64,000 nucleotides of DNA from positions 1 through 64,000 of the forward strand of contig CAIQNN010000010.1 in assembly GCA_903873185.1 (NCBI GenBank), read 5' to 3'. The notes beneath the pieces were generated by a model, which was not told where the DNA came from, did not search any database, and saw only the letters and a list, made by a program, of their open reading frames with translations. A program made the translations under genes and the position numbers. Positions within the stretch are counted from its first letter, which is position 1. Every line of letters starts with the position of its first letter. Below are positions 56,423 through 64,000 of this stretch, one piece after another. This DNA is from an uncultured Actinomycetes bacterium. Lineage in GTDB: Bacteria; Actinomycetota; Actinomycetes; Nanopelagicales; Nanopelagicaceae.

Positions 56423-56652
56423 AAAAACTTTTAATAGCACCAATTAAGTTCTACCAAAAATGGATTTCACCAGGGCTAGCGCCCAGGTGCAAGTACTACC
56501 CATCTTGTTCGCAATATGCGGCGGATGCGATTCAAAGTTATGGTCTAAAAGGTTTACTAATGGCCGGCTGGCGGTTACTTAGGTGTAACCCATGGTCACA
56601 TGGTGGCGTTGATTATGTACCTCAAAAAAGCGTTATTAAAGGAGCTATTTAA
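56419..56652 (+). CDS. yidD: Membrane protein insertion efficiency factor YidD
   Basis: A 77-residue protein with the YidD pattern: [27 protein letters not shown] with conserved cysteines, and [16 protein letters not shown]. It has an amphipathic N-terminus and helps YidC-dependent insertion. It overlaps rnpA (ATGA) and ends directly at yidC. Confidence 0.95.
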   Translation: MKKLLIAPIKFYQKWISPGLAPRCKYYPSCSQYAADAIQSYGLKGLLMAGWRLLRCNPWSHGGVDYVPQKSVIKGAI

Positions 56653-57567
56653 ATGGGAACTATCCTAAACCCCTTATATTTCGCGGTTTCTTGGGTCATG
56701 GTGGCCTTCCACACCATCCTCGGCCTCGTCCTAGGTAAGCACTCCCACGAGAGTGTTAAATGGAGCTTGTCAATCATCGGTCTAGTTGTGCTAATCCGAA
56801 TTATTTTAATTCCACTCTTTGTAAAGCAGATCAAGAGTCAACGCTCACTTACCGCCTTGCAGCCACACATGAAAGAGATTCAGAAGAAATATAAGGATGA
56901 TCGTCAAAAGCAATCTGAAGAGATGATGAAGCTTTACAAAGAGCACAAGACAAATCCACTTGCCTCTTGTTTGCCAATTTTGGCCCAAGCCCCAATCTTC
57001 TTCTCACTCTTCACTGTGTTAAATGGAATCGCAAAGAATCACCCTCACGGAGTTCTAAGAGGTGACCTATTGCTTTCAGCCAATGAAGCCCGATTCTTCG
57101 GCGCAAAACTTTCCAGCACATTTTTAACTTCAACTAACTTAACTACGAAGCTAGTAACAGTTGGCTTGATTCTCTTTATGTCTGCCACCACCTTCACTAC
57201 CCAACGTCAACTAATGGTGAAGGGCATGCCAAAAATGGATGCCTCTAACAATATGATGTTGCAACAACAAAAAATTATGCTCTATGTCTTCCCAGTTATT
57301 TTTGCCGTCTCTGGTGTGAACTTCCCAGTTGGAGTTTTAATTTATTGGTCGACAACAAACCTTTGGACTTTCGGACAGCAGTTTTACGTTATTAAACGAA
57401 ATCCAACCCCCGGCTCCCCGGCTTACGAAGAACTGCAAGCCAAGCGAGCTAAGAAGGAAGGGATCGAACTTCCTGCTCCAGAAGTTGGCGATACTCAAGT
57501 GATCGATCCAATTGGGCAACGTCAACAACCTAAGAAGACCGCCGGAAAAAAGAAGAAGCGCCGCTAA
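56653..57567 (+). CDS. yidC: Membrane protein insertase YidC/Oxa1
   Basis: A 304-residue insertase of the short Gram-positive type with about five membrane helices. KWSLSIIGLVVLIRIILIP contains the hydrophilic-groove arginine region, followed by a charged cytoplasmic hairpin (QKKYKDDRQKQSEEMMK) and CLPILAQAPIFFSLF. The C-terminus is strongly basic (KKTAGKKKKRR), suiting ribosome contact. AGGAG precedes the ATG. There is no lipoprotein signal peptide. Confidence 0.95.
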   Translation: MGTILNPLYFAVSWVMVAFHTILGLVLGKHSHESVKWSLSIIGLVVLIRIILIPLFVKQIKSQRSLTALQPHMKEIQKKYKDDRQKQSEEMMKLYKEHKTNPLASCLPILAQAPIFFSLFTVLNGIAKNHPHGVLRGDLLLSANEARFFGAKLSSTFLTSTNLTTKLVTVGLILFMSATTFTTQRQLMVKGMPKMDASNNMMLQQQKIMLYVFPVIFAVSGVNFPVGVLIYWSTTNLWTFGQQFYVIKRNPTPGSPAYEELQAKRAKKEGIELPAPEVGDTQVIDPIGQRQQPKKTAGKKKKRR

Positions 57568-57645
57568 CCTAACTTTAAAAACGCATAAAAGGTATAAAAA
57601 CTACTAAATGCTATTAAAACCGACAGATCGGTAGATGGAGGAGTG

Positions 57646-58179
57646 ATGAGCGAGAACGAAACAACCACGACAGCAGTTGAGGAGCTTGAGCCGGCAAAGG
57701 GCGAGGGTGGCAAGAAGAGCCTTATCTCTCGGTTGGAAGAAGAGGGCGATGTTGCCGCTGATTACCTCGAAGCGCTATTAGATATCGTGGATTTAGATGG
57801 CGATATTGATATCGATGTCGAGAATGATCGCGCCTCACTGGCAATCGCCGGCGGAAAACTAAGCCACCTAGTTGGCGAACGTGGCGAGGTCCTTGATGCG
57901 CTACAAGAATTGACCCGCCTAGCTGTCCAGACCTCACTGGGTGAGCGCTCTCGACTAATGCTCGATATTGATAATTTCCGCAGCGCTAAAAAAGAGGAGC
58001 TGGCTAAATTGGCTCACGAGGTAGCCGATGAGGTTAAATCCACTGGCCAATCGGTCAAACTCCGCCCAATGAATGCCTTTGAACGCAAAGTTGTCCACGA
58101 CACCATTCAGGAGATCGGGCTCACCAGTGAATCTGAAGGGGAAGACCCCAACCGCTGCGTGGTAGTACTTCCTGCCTAA
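57646..58179 (+). CDS. jag: Jag/KhpB RNA-binding protein (KH and R3H domains)
   Basis: A 177-residue protein with an acidic N-terminus, a KH domain (about 45-110, with GKLSHLVGERGEVLDALQ split over 70-95) and a C-terminal R3H domain (RPMNAFERKVVHDTI then TSESEGEDPNRCVVV). It binds RNA and in Gram-positive relatives pairs with KhpA. ATG 57646 has GGAGGA just upstream; GTG 57643 in frame is less likely. A small ACCGA/TCGGT stem lies at 57619-57632 in the leader. Confidence 0.92.
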   Translation: MSENETTTTAVEELEPAKGEGGKKSLISRLEEEGDVAADYLEALLDIVDLDGDIDIDVENDRASLAIAGGKLSHLVGERGEVLDALQELTRLAVQTSLGERSRLMLDIDNFRSAKKEELAKLAHEVADEVKSTGQSVKLRPMNAFERKVVHDTIQEIGLTSESEGEDPNRCVVVLPA

Positions 58180-58185
58180 CCTCCA

Positions 58186-58791
58186 ATGAGTGAAGTTTCA
58201 CGTGAAACCTTAATCTCTAACTTCTTTCCGGAGCGCGCCGATGAAATCAGCCGCTATGCCGAATTACTTGCGACGGTTGGTATCGAACGAGGCTTAATTG
58301 GTCCAAAAGAGGGTGATCGCATTTGGGATCGCCATATCGCCAACTCAATTCCAGTAGCTACCTTGATCCCAGAAGGCGCTTCTGTGATTGATATTGGCTC
58401 TGGCGCTGGACTTCCAGGGATAGTTTTAGCTCTTCATCGCCCCGATATCAAAGTAACCCTCCTGGAACCCCTGCAACGACGGGTTGATTTTCTGCAAGAG
58501 GTGGTTGCTGAACTAGATCTTCCAATTTCTATAATTCGAGGTCGCGCCGAGAGCGTAAAAGGTAACTTCGATATTGTTACCGCCCGAGCTGTAGCTCCGC
58601 TGGCAAAGCTTTTACCGTGGGCTTGGCATTTAGTCTCACTAGAAGGTGCCCTTTTGGCGATAAAGGGCGAATCTGCCGCTGTTGAGCTCGCGGAAACTAA
58701 ATTGAAGAAAGGGCGGGTTGGGGTAGTTCGTGAAATCCAACTCAACCCATTGCCCCTCGCTCGGGTAATTGAGGTCCGCCGGAGTGGTTAA
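58186..58791 (+). CDS. rsmG: 16S rRNA (guanine-527-N7)-methyltransferase
   Basis: A 201-residue AdoMet methyltransferase. Residues WDRHIANS bind near the active site, VIDIGSGAGLPGIVLAL is motif I, and ARAVAPLAKLLPW follows. It methylates G527 of 16S rRNA; loss gives low-level streptomycin resistance in many bacteria. Codons 4-8 are made of a parS sequence, giving VSRET at the N-terminus. Confidence 0.95.
   Translation: MSEVSRETLISNFFPERADEISRYAELLATVGIERGLIGPKEGDRIWDRHIANSIPVATLIPEGASVIDIGSGAGLPGIVLALHRPDIKVTLLEPLQRRVDFLQEVVAELDLPISIIRGRAESVKGNFDIVTARAVAPLAKLLPWAWHLVSLEGALLAIKGESAAVELAETKLKKGRVGVVREIQLNPLPLARVIEVRRSG
58194..58209. other. parS centromere-like site in rsmG
   Basis: AGTTTCACGTGAAACC carries the full 14-bp core GTTTCACGTGAAAC of the bacterial parS consensus TGTTTCACGTGAAACA, with one mismatch at each outer base. 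It lies in the first codons of rsmG, about 1.5 kb before parB and about 3-4 kb from oriC. Confidence 0.9.
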
Positions 58792-58799
58792 CTTAGCCC

Positions 58800-59711
58800 G
58801 TGGCTGATTCACGTGAAACATTTAACCCCGCTATTGCGGCAGAGCGACCGGTAATCGGGATCCGCAGGTTAAAAGAGGGAATGCCAACCCCGATTAAAAC
58901 TCGAATTTTCACGATCGCAAATCAAAAAGGCGGGGTCGGAAAGACAACTTCAGCGGTAAATATCGCTGCCGCGCTGGCAATGGGTGGGCTGCGGGTCTTA
59001 GTTATTGATTTAGATCCACAAGGAAATGCGTGCACCGCCTTAGGAATTGATCGAAATAACGATGCCGGCATGTGTGACGTTTTAGTCCAAGAACGAGATA
59101 TTGCCGATGTTGTTAAACGAGTCGCTGGCTTCCCGCATTTAGAGTGCGCTCCAGCAGATCGAGCCCTGGCAGAAGCTGAAATAAACATGGTCGGACTAGT
59201 GGCGAGAGAATCTCGACTCAAACTGGCACTCACAAAATTTCTAGCGCTGCGCGAAAGTGAAAATGAGCGAATCGATTATGTGCTTATCGATTGCCCGCCA
59301 AGTTTGGGACTCTTAACGGTAAATGCGCTAACTGTTGCCGAAGAGGTCTTAGTTCCAATTCAGTGCGAGTACTACTCCTTAGAAGGTCTCTCGCAATTGA
59401 TGGCGACAGTTTCTCAAATTCAACAAATATTAAACCCCACCTTAAAAATAACAACGGTGATTTTAACGATGTTCGATTCCAGAACTCGGTTAGCAAATGA
59501 TGTTGCCAATACGGTGCGTCAATATTTCCCAACCGAATTAATTGATACCCCAATCCCACGCGCAGTTCGAGTCTCTGAGGCGCCATCATTTAATCAAACC
59601 GTTATGACTTATGACGCCTCTTCTGTTGGCGCTATCGCATACATGACGGTTGCCAGAGAGATAGCTCGGCGTGGAAATCCAACATTAACGAGTGAGGTAA
59701 ATAGCGCATGA
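58800..59711 (+). CDS. parA: Chromosome partitioning ATPase ParA
   Basis: A 303-residue ParA/Soj ATPase with a 34-residue N-terminal extension before IFTIANQKGGVGKTTSA; the deviant Walker A is KGGVGKTT at 43-50 and Walker B region is IDCPPSLG. It forms dynamic gradients that move ParB-parS complexes after replication. The start is GTG 58800, 8 nt after the rsmG stop; a parS site lies in codons 2-7. The stop overlaps parB (ATGA). Confidence 0.95.
   Translation: MADSRETFNPAIAAERPVIGIRRLKEGMPTPIKTRIFTIANQKGGVGKTTSAVNIAAALAMGGLRVLVIDLDPQGNACTALGIDRNNDAGMCDVLVQERDIADVVKRVAGFPHLECAPADRALAEAEINMVGLVARESRLKLALTKFLALRESENERIDYVLIDCPPSLGLLTVNALTVAEEVLVPIQCEYYSLEGLSQLMATVSQIQQILNPTLKITTVILTMFDSRTRLANDVANTVRQYFPTELIDTPIPRAVRVSEAPSFNQTVMTYDASSVGAIAYMTVAREIARRGNPTLTSEVNSA
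58805..58820. other. parS centromere-like site in parA
   Basis: TGATTCACGTGAAACA differs from the parS consensus TGTTTCACGTGAAACA at one base. It lies in the first codons of parA, about 0.6 kb from the rsmG site and in the same reading relation, encoding SRET in both proteins. Confidence 0.88.
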
Positions 59712-60571
59712 ACTCCCGCAAAGGTGGCCTCGGCCGCGGTTTAGATTCACTAATCCCAACAGCTATTACTTCGAACACTGGCGAAACTATCGCTAATCGA
59801 AATGAAGTAGATATCAATGCCATCATCCCGAATCAAAAACAACCACGTTATGTTTTTGATAGCGAAGAATTGAACGATCTAGCAGCCTCTATAAAAGAGG
59901 TTGGAATTCTGCAGCCGCCAGTTGTAAGAGATATTGGTAATGGCAAGTATGAATTAATTATGGGAGAGCGCAGATTACGTGCTTCGAAAATTGCTGGACT
60001 TACAACAATCCCGGTAATCATTCGACAAACTGCTGACAATGAATTGTTGCGCGAGGCGCTATTAGAAAATATTCACCGCAGCCAACTAAACCCACTTGAA
60101 GAGGGCGCAGCTTATAAAAATCTATTGGAAGATTTTGGCTACACCCATGATGAGCTTGCAAATAAAGTTGGAAAATCGCGTTCAGCAATAACTAACACCT
60201 TACGGCTGTTAAATCTACCTGCCGCGGTTCAACGCCGAGTGGCTGCTGGTGTTCTCTCGGCTGGCCATGCTCGGGCGCTTCTAACTCTCACCGATGAGAC
60301 CGAGATTGAAAAGTTAGCCAACCGAATCGTGGCAGAAGGACTTAGCGTTCGAGCTGTTGAAGAGATAGTTTCAAATTTTAAACCCGAGACTAAAAGCGCA
60401 AAATTTCGACCAGGAAAAATCATTAGCCCACGCCTTAAAGAGATCGGCGGTCTGCTATCTGATCAACTGGATACTCGAGTTCAAATCGAGTTAGGACAGA
60501 AAAAAGGCAAGATTGTTATTGAATTTGCCACACTTGAAGATTTAGAGCGGATTACTAAGTTAATTAATTAA
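59708..60571 (+). CDS. parB: Chromosome partitioning protein ParB
   Basis: A 287-residue ParB. The CTPase domain has box motifs GERRLRAS and ENIHRSQLNPLEEG, the helix-turn-helix lies at THDELANKVGKSRSAITN, and the C-terminal dimer domain ends IEFATLEDLERITKLI. It loads at parS and slides using CTP. Its stop overlaps the convergent aminotransferase by 8 bp. Confidence 0.96.
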   Translation: MNSRKGGLGRGLDSLIPTAITSNTGETIANRNEVDINAIIPNQKQPRYVFDSEELNDLAASIKEVGILQPPVVRDIGNGKYELIMGERRLRASKIAGLTTIPVIIRQTADNELLREALLENIHRSQLNPLEEGAAYKNLLEDFGYTHDELANKVGKSRSAITNTLRLLNLPAAVQRRVAAGVLSAGHARALLTLTDETEIEKLANRIVAEGLSVRAVEEIVSNFKPETKSAKFRPGKIISPRLKEIGGLLSDQLDTRVQIELGQKKGKIVIEFATLEDLERITKLIN

Positions 60572-61817
60572 TCCCCCGTCGGGACATTTCTTGTTTCACT
60601 ACGCCACCTAGCGCCTTAATTCCTTCTCTAATGCGCTCTGGTGTGGGGTAGCAATATGAAAGTCGCATCGACCAGCTGCCAAAACCATCAGCAAAGAATG
60701 CAGTACCAGGAACGTAGGCAACTTTTGCCACAATAGCTTTAGGCATCATCGCCTTGGTATCGATTTCTGGCGGCAACGTTACCCAGACATAAAACCCACC
60801 CTCAGGTTTTGTCCAAGTGGCGTTGGAAGGAAAGTGTTCGGTAAGCGATTCCAACATTGCATCGCGGCGAACTCGGTATAAATCACAGAACGAGGCGATC
60901 TGATCGCGCCATGGTTGGTCTGAAAGGTAAGAGGAAATCGAGAGCTGTGCAAAATTTGATGGGCAGAGGATTGAAGATTCGCTTGCGATAACTAACTTCT
61001 CTTTAAGCGCCTGTGGAACTAACGCCCAACCAACTCGAAATCCCGGTGCGATCGTTTTTGAAAACGAGCCTAAATAAACAACATTTTCGGAATCTTCCGC
61101 CCGCATCGCATTTGGTGATGGTTTTTCAAATCCCAAAAGGCCGTAAGGATTATCTTCAATTACAAAAATCTTTTCAGTTCGGCAAATTTCCAAAATTTCG
61201 GTTCGGCGATCAGCGGGAAGTAGGACGCCAGCTGGATTTTGATAGTTAGGAATTAAATAGAGAAACTTAATTTTTCGACCAGCGGCACGTGTGGTCTTGA
61301 TCGCTTGGCGCAGCGCTTCAGGAATCAAACCATCGTTATCCATACCAACATGAACTACTTGAGCTTCATACTGATGGAAAGTTCCAAGTGCCCCGACATA
61401 GGAGGGAGCTTCTGCCAAGACCACATCGCCTGGATCAAGAAAGATTCGAGAGATTAGATCCAAGGCTTGTTGTGAACCGGTTGTAACAATTACATCATCT
61501 GGGTGAGCCTTAATTCCTTCGAGCGCCATTACATCGCAAATCTGCTCTCGAAGTTTTGGATGTCCTTGACCGCTCCCATATTGCAGGGCTTCTTGGCCAT
61601 TCTCTCTAATAAGTTTCTCCACAACAGAGGCCATCATCTCCATCGGCAACGCCGAAAGATTTGGCATGCCACCAGCTAACGAGACAATCTCAGGGCGAGA
61701 GGCAACGGCAAAAAGTGAGCGAATTTCGCTGGGTTGCATGTGGGCAGCACGGCTGGCAAAACGCTCCGTTAAATTTTCCGGATCGCCAGTATGTAATCGA
61801 GTTATTTCGCTGCTCAT
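60564..61817 (-). CDS. PLP-dependent class I/II aminotransferase (LysN/2-aminoadipate type)
   Basis: A 417-residue fold-type I aminotransferase. The PLP lysine lies in YLGSFSKTIAPGFRVGW, with VSLAGGMPNLSALP near the N-terminus, TTGSQQALDLISRIF, and LIPNYQNPAGV. These features match the 2-aminoadipate/kynurenine aminotransferase group and MocR-type domains, but there is no winged-helix domain. I chose ATG 61817, since the frame further upstream overlaps the end of the CwlM-like gene. Aminotransferases stand at this place beside parB in other actinobacteria; substrate unknown. Confidence 0.88.
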   Translation of the reverse strand: MSSEITRLHTGDPENLTERFASRAAHMQPSEIRSLFAVASRPEIVSLAGGMPNLSALPMEMMASVVEKLIRENGQEALQYGSGQGHPKLREQICDVMALEGIKAHPDDVIVTTGSQQALDLISRIFLDPGDVVLAEAPSYVGALGTFHQYEAQVVHVGMDNDGLIPEALRQAIKTTRAAGRKIKFLYLIPNYQNPAGVLLPADRRTEILEICRTEKIFVIEDNPYGLLGFEKPSPNAMRAEDSENVVYLGSFSKTIAPGFRVGWALVPQALKEKLVIASESSILCPSNFAQLSISSYLSDQPWRDQIASFCDLYRVRRDAMLESLTEHFPSNATWTKPEGGFYVWVTLPPEIDTKAMMPKAIVAKVAYVPGTAFFADGFGSWSMRLSYCYPTPERIREGIKALGGVVKQEMSRRGIN

Positions 61818-61857
61818 CAGGGGATTCTTCCATAACTTAGATCGTGCTTGAAACGGA

Positions 61858-62961
61858 TTATTGACGCAGGCCCGCTTTGCGAAGATCTGATAGGCGCAAT
61901 GTTCCAGTTTTTGCATCGTTTTCCGCCGAAAGATAGAGGCGCTGAACTGCAACTACCAAGGATTCAACGATCGTTTCGCGAAATATTGGATCTGACAGGC
62001 GTGAAACATCCCCTGGATTGCTGATGTATCCCAAATCAATCCGCACCGTAGGCGCCATTGTTAAACGAAGTAAGTCCCAAGTTTTTGCATGCGTCCGACA
62101 GTTGAGTAAATCTGTTCTGGAACAGATCTCACGCTGGGCTAAAGTGGCAAAACGCTCGCCCACAACAGAATGGACCCCATGTAGGTCGCTGCCGTAGTAA
62201 TAACCGGTGACCCCATGAGCTTTTTCGTTCTTATAGGTGTCTAACCGGAGAGAGATCATAAGATCGGCGCCAGTCGAATTTGCCAACGCAATTCGCTCGC
62301 CTTCAGTCGGGGTGGCGTCAACGCTGTGGGTTAGAAAGACGGTGACTCCAAGGGCAATTAATCGACCTTCTAGTCGTTGTGCAACATCAAAAATCATTTC
62401 GGAATTGAAAGTGTCTGAACCTGGATCTAAAACAATTATCTTATTTGCCAACGCTGGGCCTCGAGCTGAGCGTTGAGCTAAATCACGGAGTTGGCTAGGC
62501 GCTCCCCCAGTTACAGTTTTAATTAAACGCATGAGCGCGATAACGGTCGCGGGGCCACAACTACCATCACTCTTTACCCCGACAGAGGTTTGGAATTCTT
62601 TTACTGCCCCTTCGGTCAAACTCCCAAAGATTCCATCAACTCGACCGGCATTAAAACCCATCTCCACCAGCCTGGCTTGCAGCGTGGCAACATCGTCGCC
62701 TCGCATCAAATTACCTGGCGTGAAAGAAAGTACTCGGTCACCTAATTTCCAACGAGCTTCTTCTAGTGCTCGCTGAGTAACTTGGTTGACGATCCCATTG
62801 ACGATTAAGCCACGATCTTGCTGAAAGGCCTTGACCGCCCTCTCCACCACTTCAGTAAATTCCTCAGAAGTAGTGGAAAGTAAACCAATTCGAACTAGCG
62901 TGCCAGTTATCGAAAGAACAAGGTCACCGTGATCACCACGTGCAAGATCAACGGCTGACAT
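61858..62961 (-). CDS. cwlM: CwlM-like pseudo-amidase with two peptidoglycan-binding domains
   Basis: A 367-residue cytoplasmic protein (no signal peptide) with two PG_binding_1 domains (about 10-70 and 85-148) and an Amidase_3 domain (173-342). Active amidases have DPGH, SIHAN and a C-terminal ELG; here these read DPGS (S182), SLRLD (R239) and DLG (D309), so catalysis is unlikely. In mycobacteria CwlM, next to trxBA, regulates MurA after phosphorylation by PknB. The locus order is the same, and a PknB homologue lies at 30709. The tail is rich in threonine, serine and arginine. Confidence 0.88.
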   Translation of the reverse strand: MSAVDLARGDHGDLVLSITGTLVRIGLLSTTSEEFTEVVERAVKAFQQDRGLIVNGIVNQVTQRALEEARWKLGDRVLSFTPGNLMRGDDVATLQARLVEMGFNAGRVDGIFGSLTEGAVKEFQTSVGVKSDGSCGPATVIALMRLIKTVTGGAPSQLRDLAQRSARGPALANKIIVLDPGSDTFNSEMIFDVAQRLEGRLIALGVTVFLTHSVDATPTEGERIALANSTGADLMISLRLDTYKNEKAHGVTGYYYGSDLHGVHSVVGERFATLAQREICSRTDLLNCRTHAKTWDLLRLTMAPTVRIDLGYISNPGDVSRLSDPIFRETIVESLVVAVQRLYLSAENDAKTGTLRLSDLRKAGLRQ

Positions 62962-62965
62962 TTAT

Positions 62966-63289
62966 TTAGAGGTACGCGGCTAGTTCTTTAAGCAGTGCTG
63001 GCTTTGGCTTTGCGCCAACAATGCTCTTTACAACTTCACCATTTACATAAACATTCAAGGTTGGGATCGAAGTGATTCCATACTTAATAGCGATGGCGGA
63101 CTCTTCGTCGGTATTTAATTTTACGATCGTGATCTTCTCGCTATTTTCGGCGGCAATCTCATCGAGGATTGGACCTACGGCGCGGCATGGGCCACACCAC
63201 TCTGCCCAAAAATCAACCAAGACTGGCTTTGAACTCTTGAGAACTACCTCATTAAAAGTAGCTGCTGTTACTGGCTGTGCTGCACTCAT
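62966..63289 (-). CDS. trxA: Thioredoxin
   Basis: A 107-residue thioredoxin with active site AEWCGPCRAVGP at 28-39 and the cis-proline segment TSIPTLNVY. It reduces protein disulphides in the cytoplasm. GGAGA lies 4 nt before the ATG; the stop is 4 nt before cwlM. Confidence 0.96.
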   Translation of the reverse strand: MSAAQPVTAATFNEVVLKSSKPVLVDFWAEWCGPCRAVGPILDEIAAENSEKITIVKLNTDEESAIAIKYGITSIPTLNVYVNGEVVKSIVGAKPKPALLKELAAYL

Positions 63290-63339
63290 TTTCTCTCCAT
63301 CGTTTCTCGATCAGGGGTAAATCTTAGTTTTAATACTGC

Positions 63340-64000
63340 TCAATGACCTGCTAGAAAACGCTCTGCATCTAGGGCGGCGGCGCAACCAGAGCCTGCTGCG
63401 GTGATTGCTTGGCGGTAACTGTGATCAACTAGATCACCACAAGCGAAAACGCCAGTAATTGAGGTGTTGGTAGTTCGGCCTTCAACTTCAACATAGCCGT
63501 CTGAATTTAGGTCAAGCTGACCAACTACAAGCTCACTTCGGGGAACATGGCCAATTGCGACAAATAGGCCAGTGAAATCGCGCACGGATTCTTCGCCAGT
63601 GACGGTGTTCTTCAATTTCAAGCCGGAAACTTTGCTCTCACCTAACACGTCGATGACTTCGGTATTCCAAAGCAGTTCGATCTTAGGATTTGATGCTGCG
63701 CGCTCAGCCATAATCTTTGAGGCGCGAAGTGAATCGCGGCGATGGATTAGTACAACCTTGCTGGCAAATCTAGTCAAGAAGTTGGCCTCTTCAACGGCAG
63801 AGTCACCGCCACCAACTACGGCAATTACTTGATCACGGAAGAAGAAACCATCGCAAGTCGCACACCAAGAAACTCCATGGCCTGAAAGGCGCTTCTCATT
63901 CTCAAGCCCAATCTCTTTATAGGCCGAGCCAGTAGCCAAAATAACGGCGCGAGCTTTTAAAGTGTTGCCAGAGCCATCAGTTAAAGTTTTTATCTCACCG
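63340..64000 (-). CDS. trxB: Thioredoxin reductase (5-prime part outside the window)
   Basis: The C-terminal 219 residues or so of thioredoxin reductase are present; the frame remains open to the right edge. Redox-active cysteines are in SWCATCDGF, the NADPH motif is [12 protein letters not shown], and the FAD-binding end is [10 protein letters not shown] followed by [17 protein letters not shown]. It reduces the thioredoxin encoded 50 nt downstream. The N-terminal FAD motif and start codon are not in view. Confidence 0.95.
   Translation of the reverse strand, partial: GEIKTLTDGSGNTLKARAVILATGSAYKEIGLENEKRLSGHGVSWCATCDGFFFRDQVIAVVGGGDSAVEEANFLTRFASKVVLIHRRDSLRASKIMAERAASNPKIELLWNTEVIDVLGESKVSGLKLKNTVTGEESVRDFTGLFVAIGHVPRSELVVGQLDLNSDGYVEVEGRTTNTSITGVFACGDLVDHSYRQAITAAGSGCAAALDAERFLAGH

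Overview
The window comes from an actinobacterium and covers its chromosomal origin. From about 29.8 to 64.0 kb the gene order is the classic actinobacterial one: trxB-trxA-cwlM, parB-parA-rsmG-jag-yidC-yidD-rnpA-rpmH, dnaA-dnaN-recF-dciA-gyrB-gyrA, tRNA-Ile, tRNA-Ala, ppiA, crgA, trpG/pabA, pknB, pstP, tRNA-Leu. CrgA, a PASTA kinase and a CwlM-like protein are actinobacterial markers. Base composition looks moderate (by eye below 50% GC, low for the phylum) and genes overlap or nearly touch almost everywhere. My inference is a streamlined freshwater lineage such as the acI/Nanopelagicales (Planktophila-like) group; nothing in the window proves the genus. No rRNA, CRISPR array, insertion sequence or prophage was seen.

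Region 1 (0-16 kb) is a sugar-acid catabolic region. It has an IclR regulator with a ribose-type ABC importer and a kinase-like gene on the minus strand, and a divergent operon with a PF04199 cyclase, a D-2-hydroxyacid dehydrogenase and a beta-hydroxyacid dehydrogenase. Around these lie a FAH-family hydrolase, a second 2-hydroxyacid dehydrogenase, an L-idonate-dehydrogenase-like enzyme without the usual structural zinc cysteines, a fructuronate/mannitol dehydrogenase, mannonate dehydratase and an iron-type alcohol dehydrogenase with an altered metal site. UxuB plus UxuA point to the fructuronate-mannonate-KDG route; the others suggest further aldonate substrates. Two secreted proteins with a degenerate M23-like fold lie in or beside this region. 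One sits between an intact tRNA-Ser(GCT) and a decayed copy of its 5-prime half.

Region 2 (17-34 kb) holds an AGE-type epimerase with a FrcK-like sugar kinase, aminopeptidase P, two overlapping CrcB fluoride-channel genes (the first probably starting at CTG), the sdhCAB operon, tRNA-Ser(TGA), serS, pheA, a GDPD gene abutting tRNA-Leu(CAG), and a reduced pstP-pknB signalling module. trpG/pabA, crgA, a rhomboid protease and cyclophilin follow.

Region 3 (34.4-46.3 kb) is inserted between two normally adjacent core loci (ppiA and tRNA-Ala). It is a divergent pair of operons around one 160-bp regulatory gap. Leftwards are an alpha/beta hydrolase, 3-hydroxybutyrate dehydrogenase and methylcitrate-cycle genes prpB, prpC and prpD. 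Rightwards are a complete Liv-type ABC importer and acetoacetyl-CoA synthetase. Together they look like an uptake and breakdown system for hydroxyalkanoates (3-hydroxybutyrate, 3-hydroxyvalerate or short esters). I consider this the most interesting candidate system here; its substrate is inferred.

Region 4 (46.3-64 kb) is the origin. DnaA boxes cluster on both sides of dnaA, genes point away from it in both directions, and two parS sites lie in the first codons of rsmG and parA. The CwlM homologue has lost amidase catalytic residues, consistent with a regulatory role in peptidoglycan synthesis. The trxB gene runs off the right edge.
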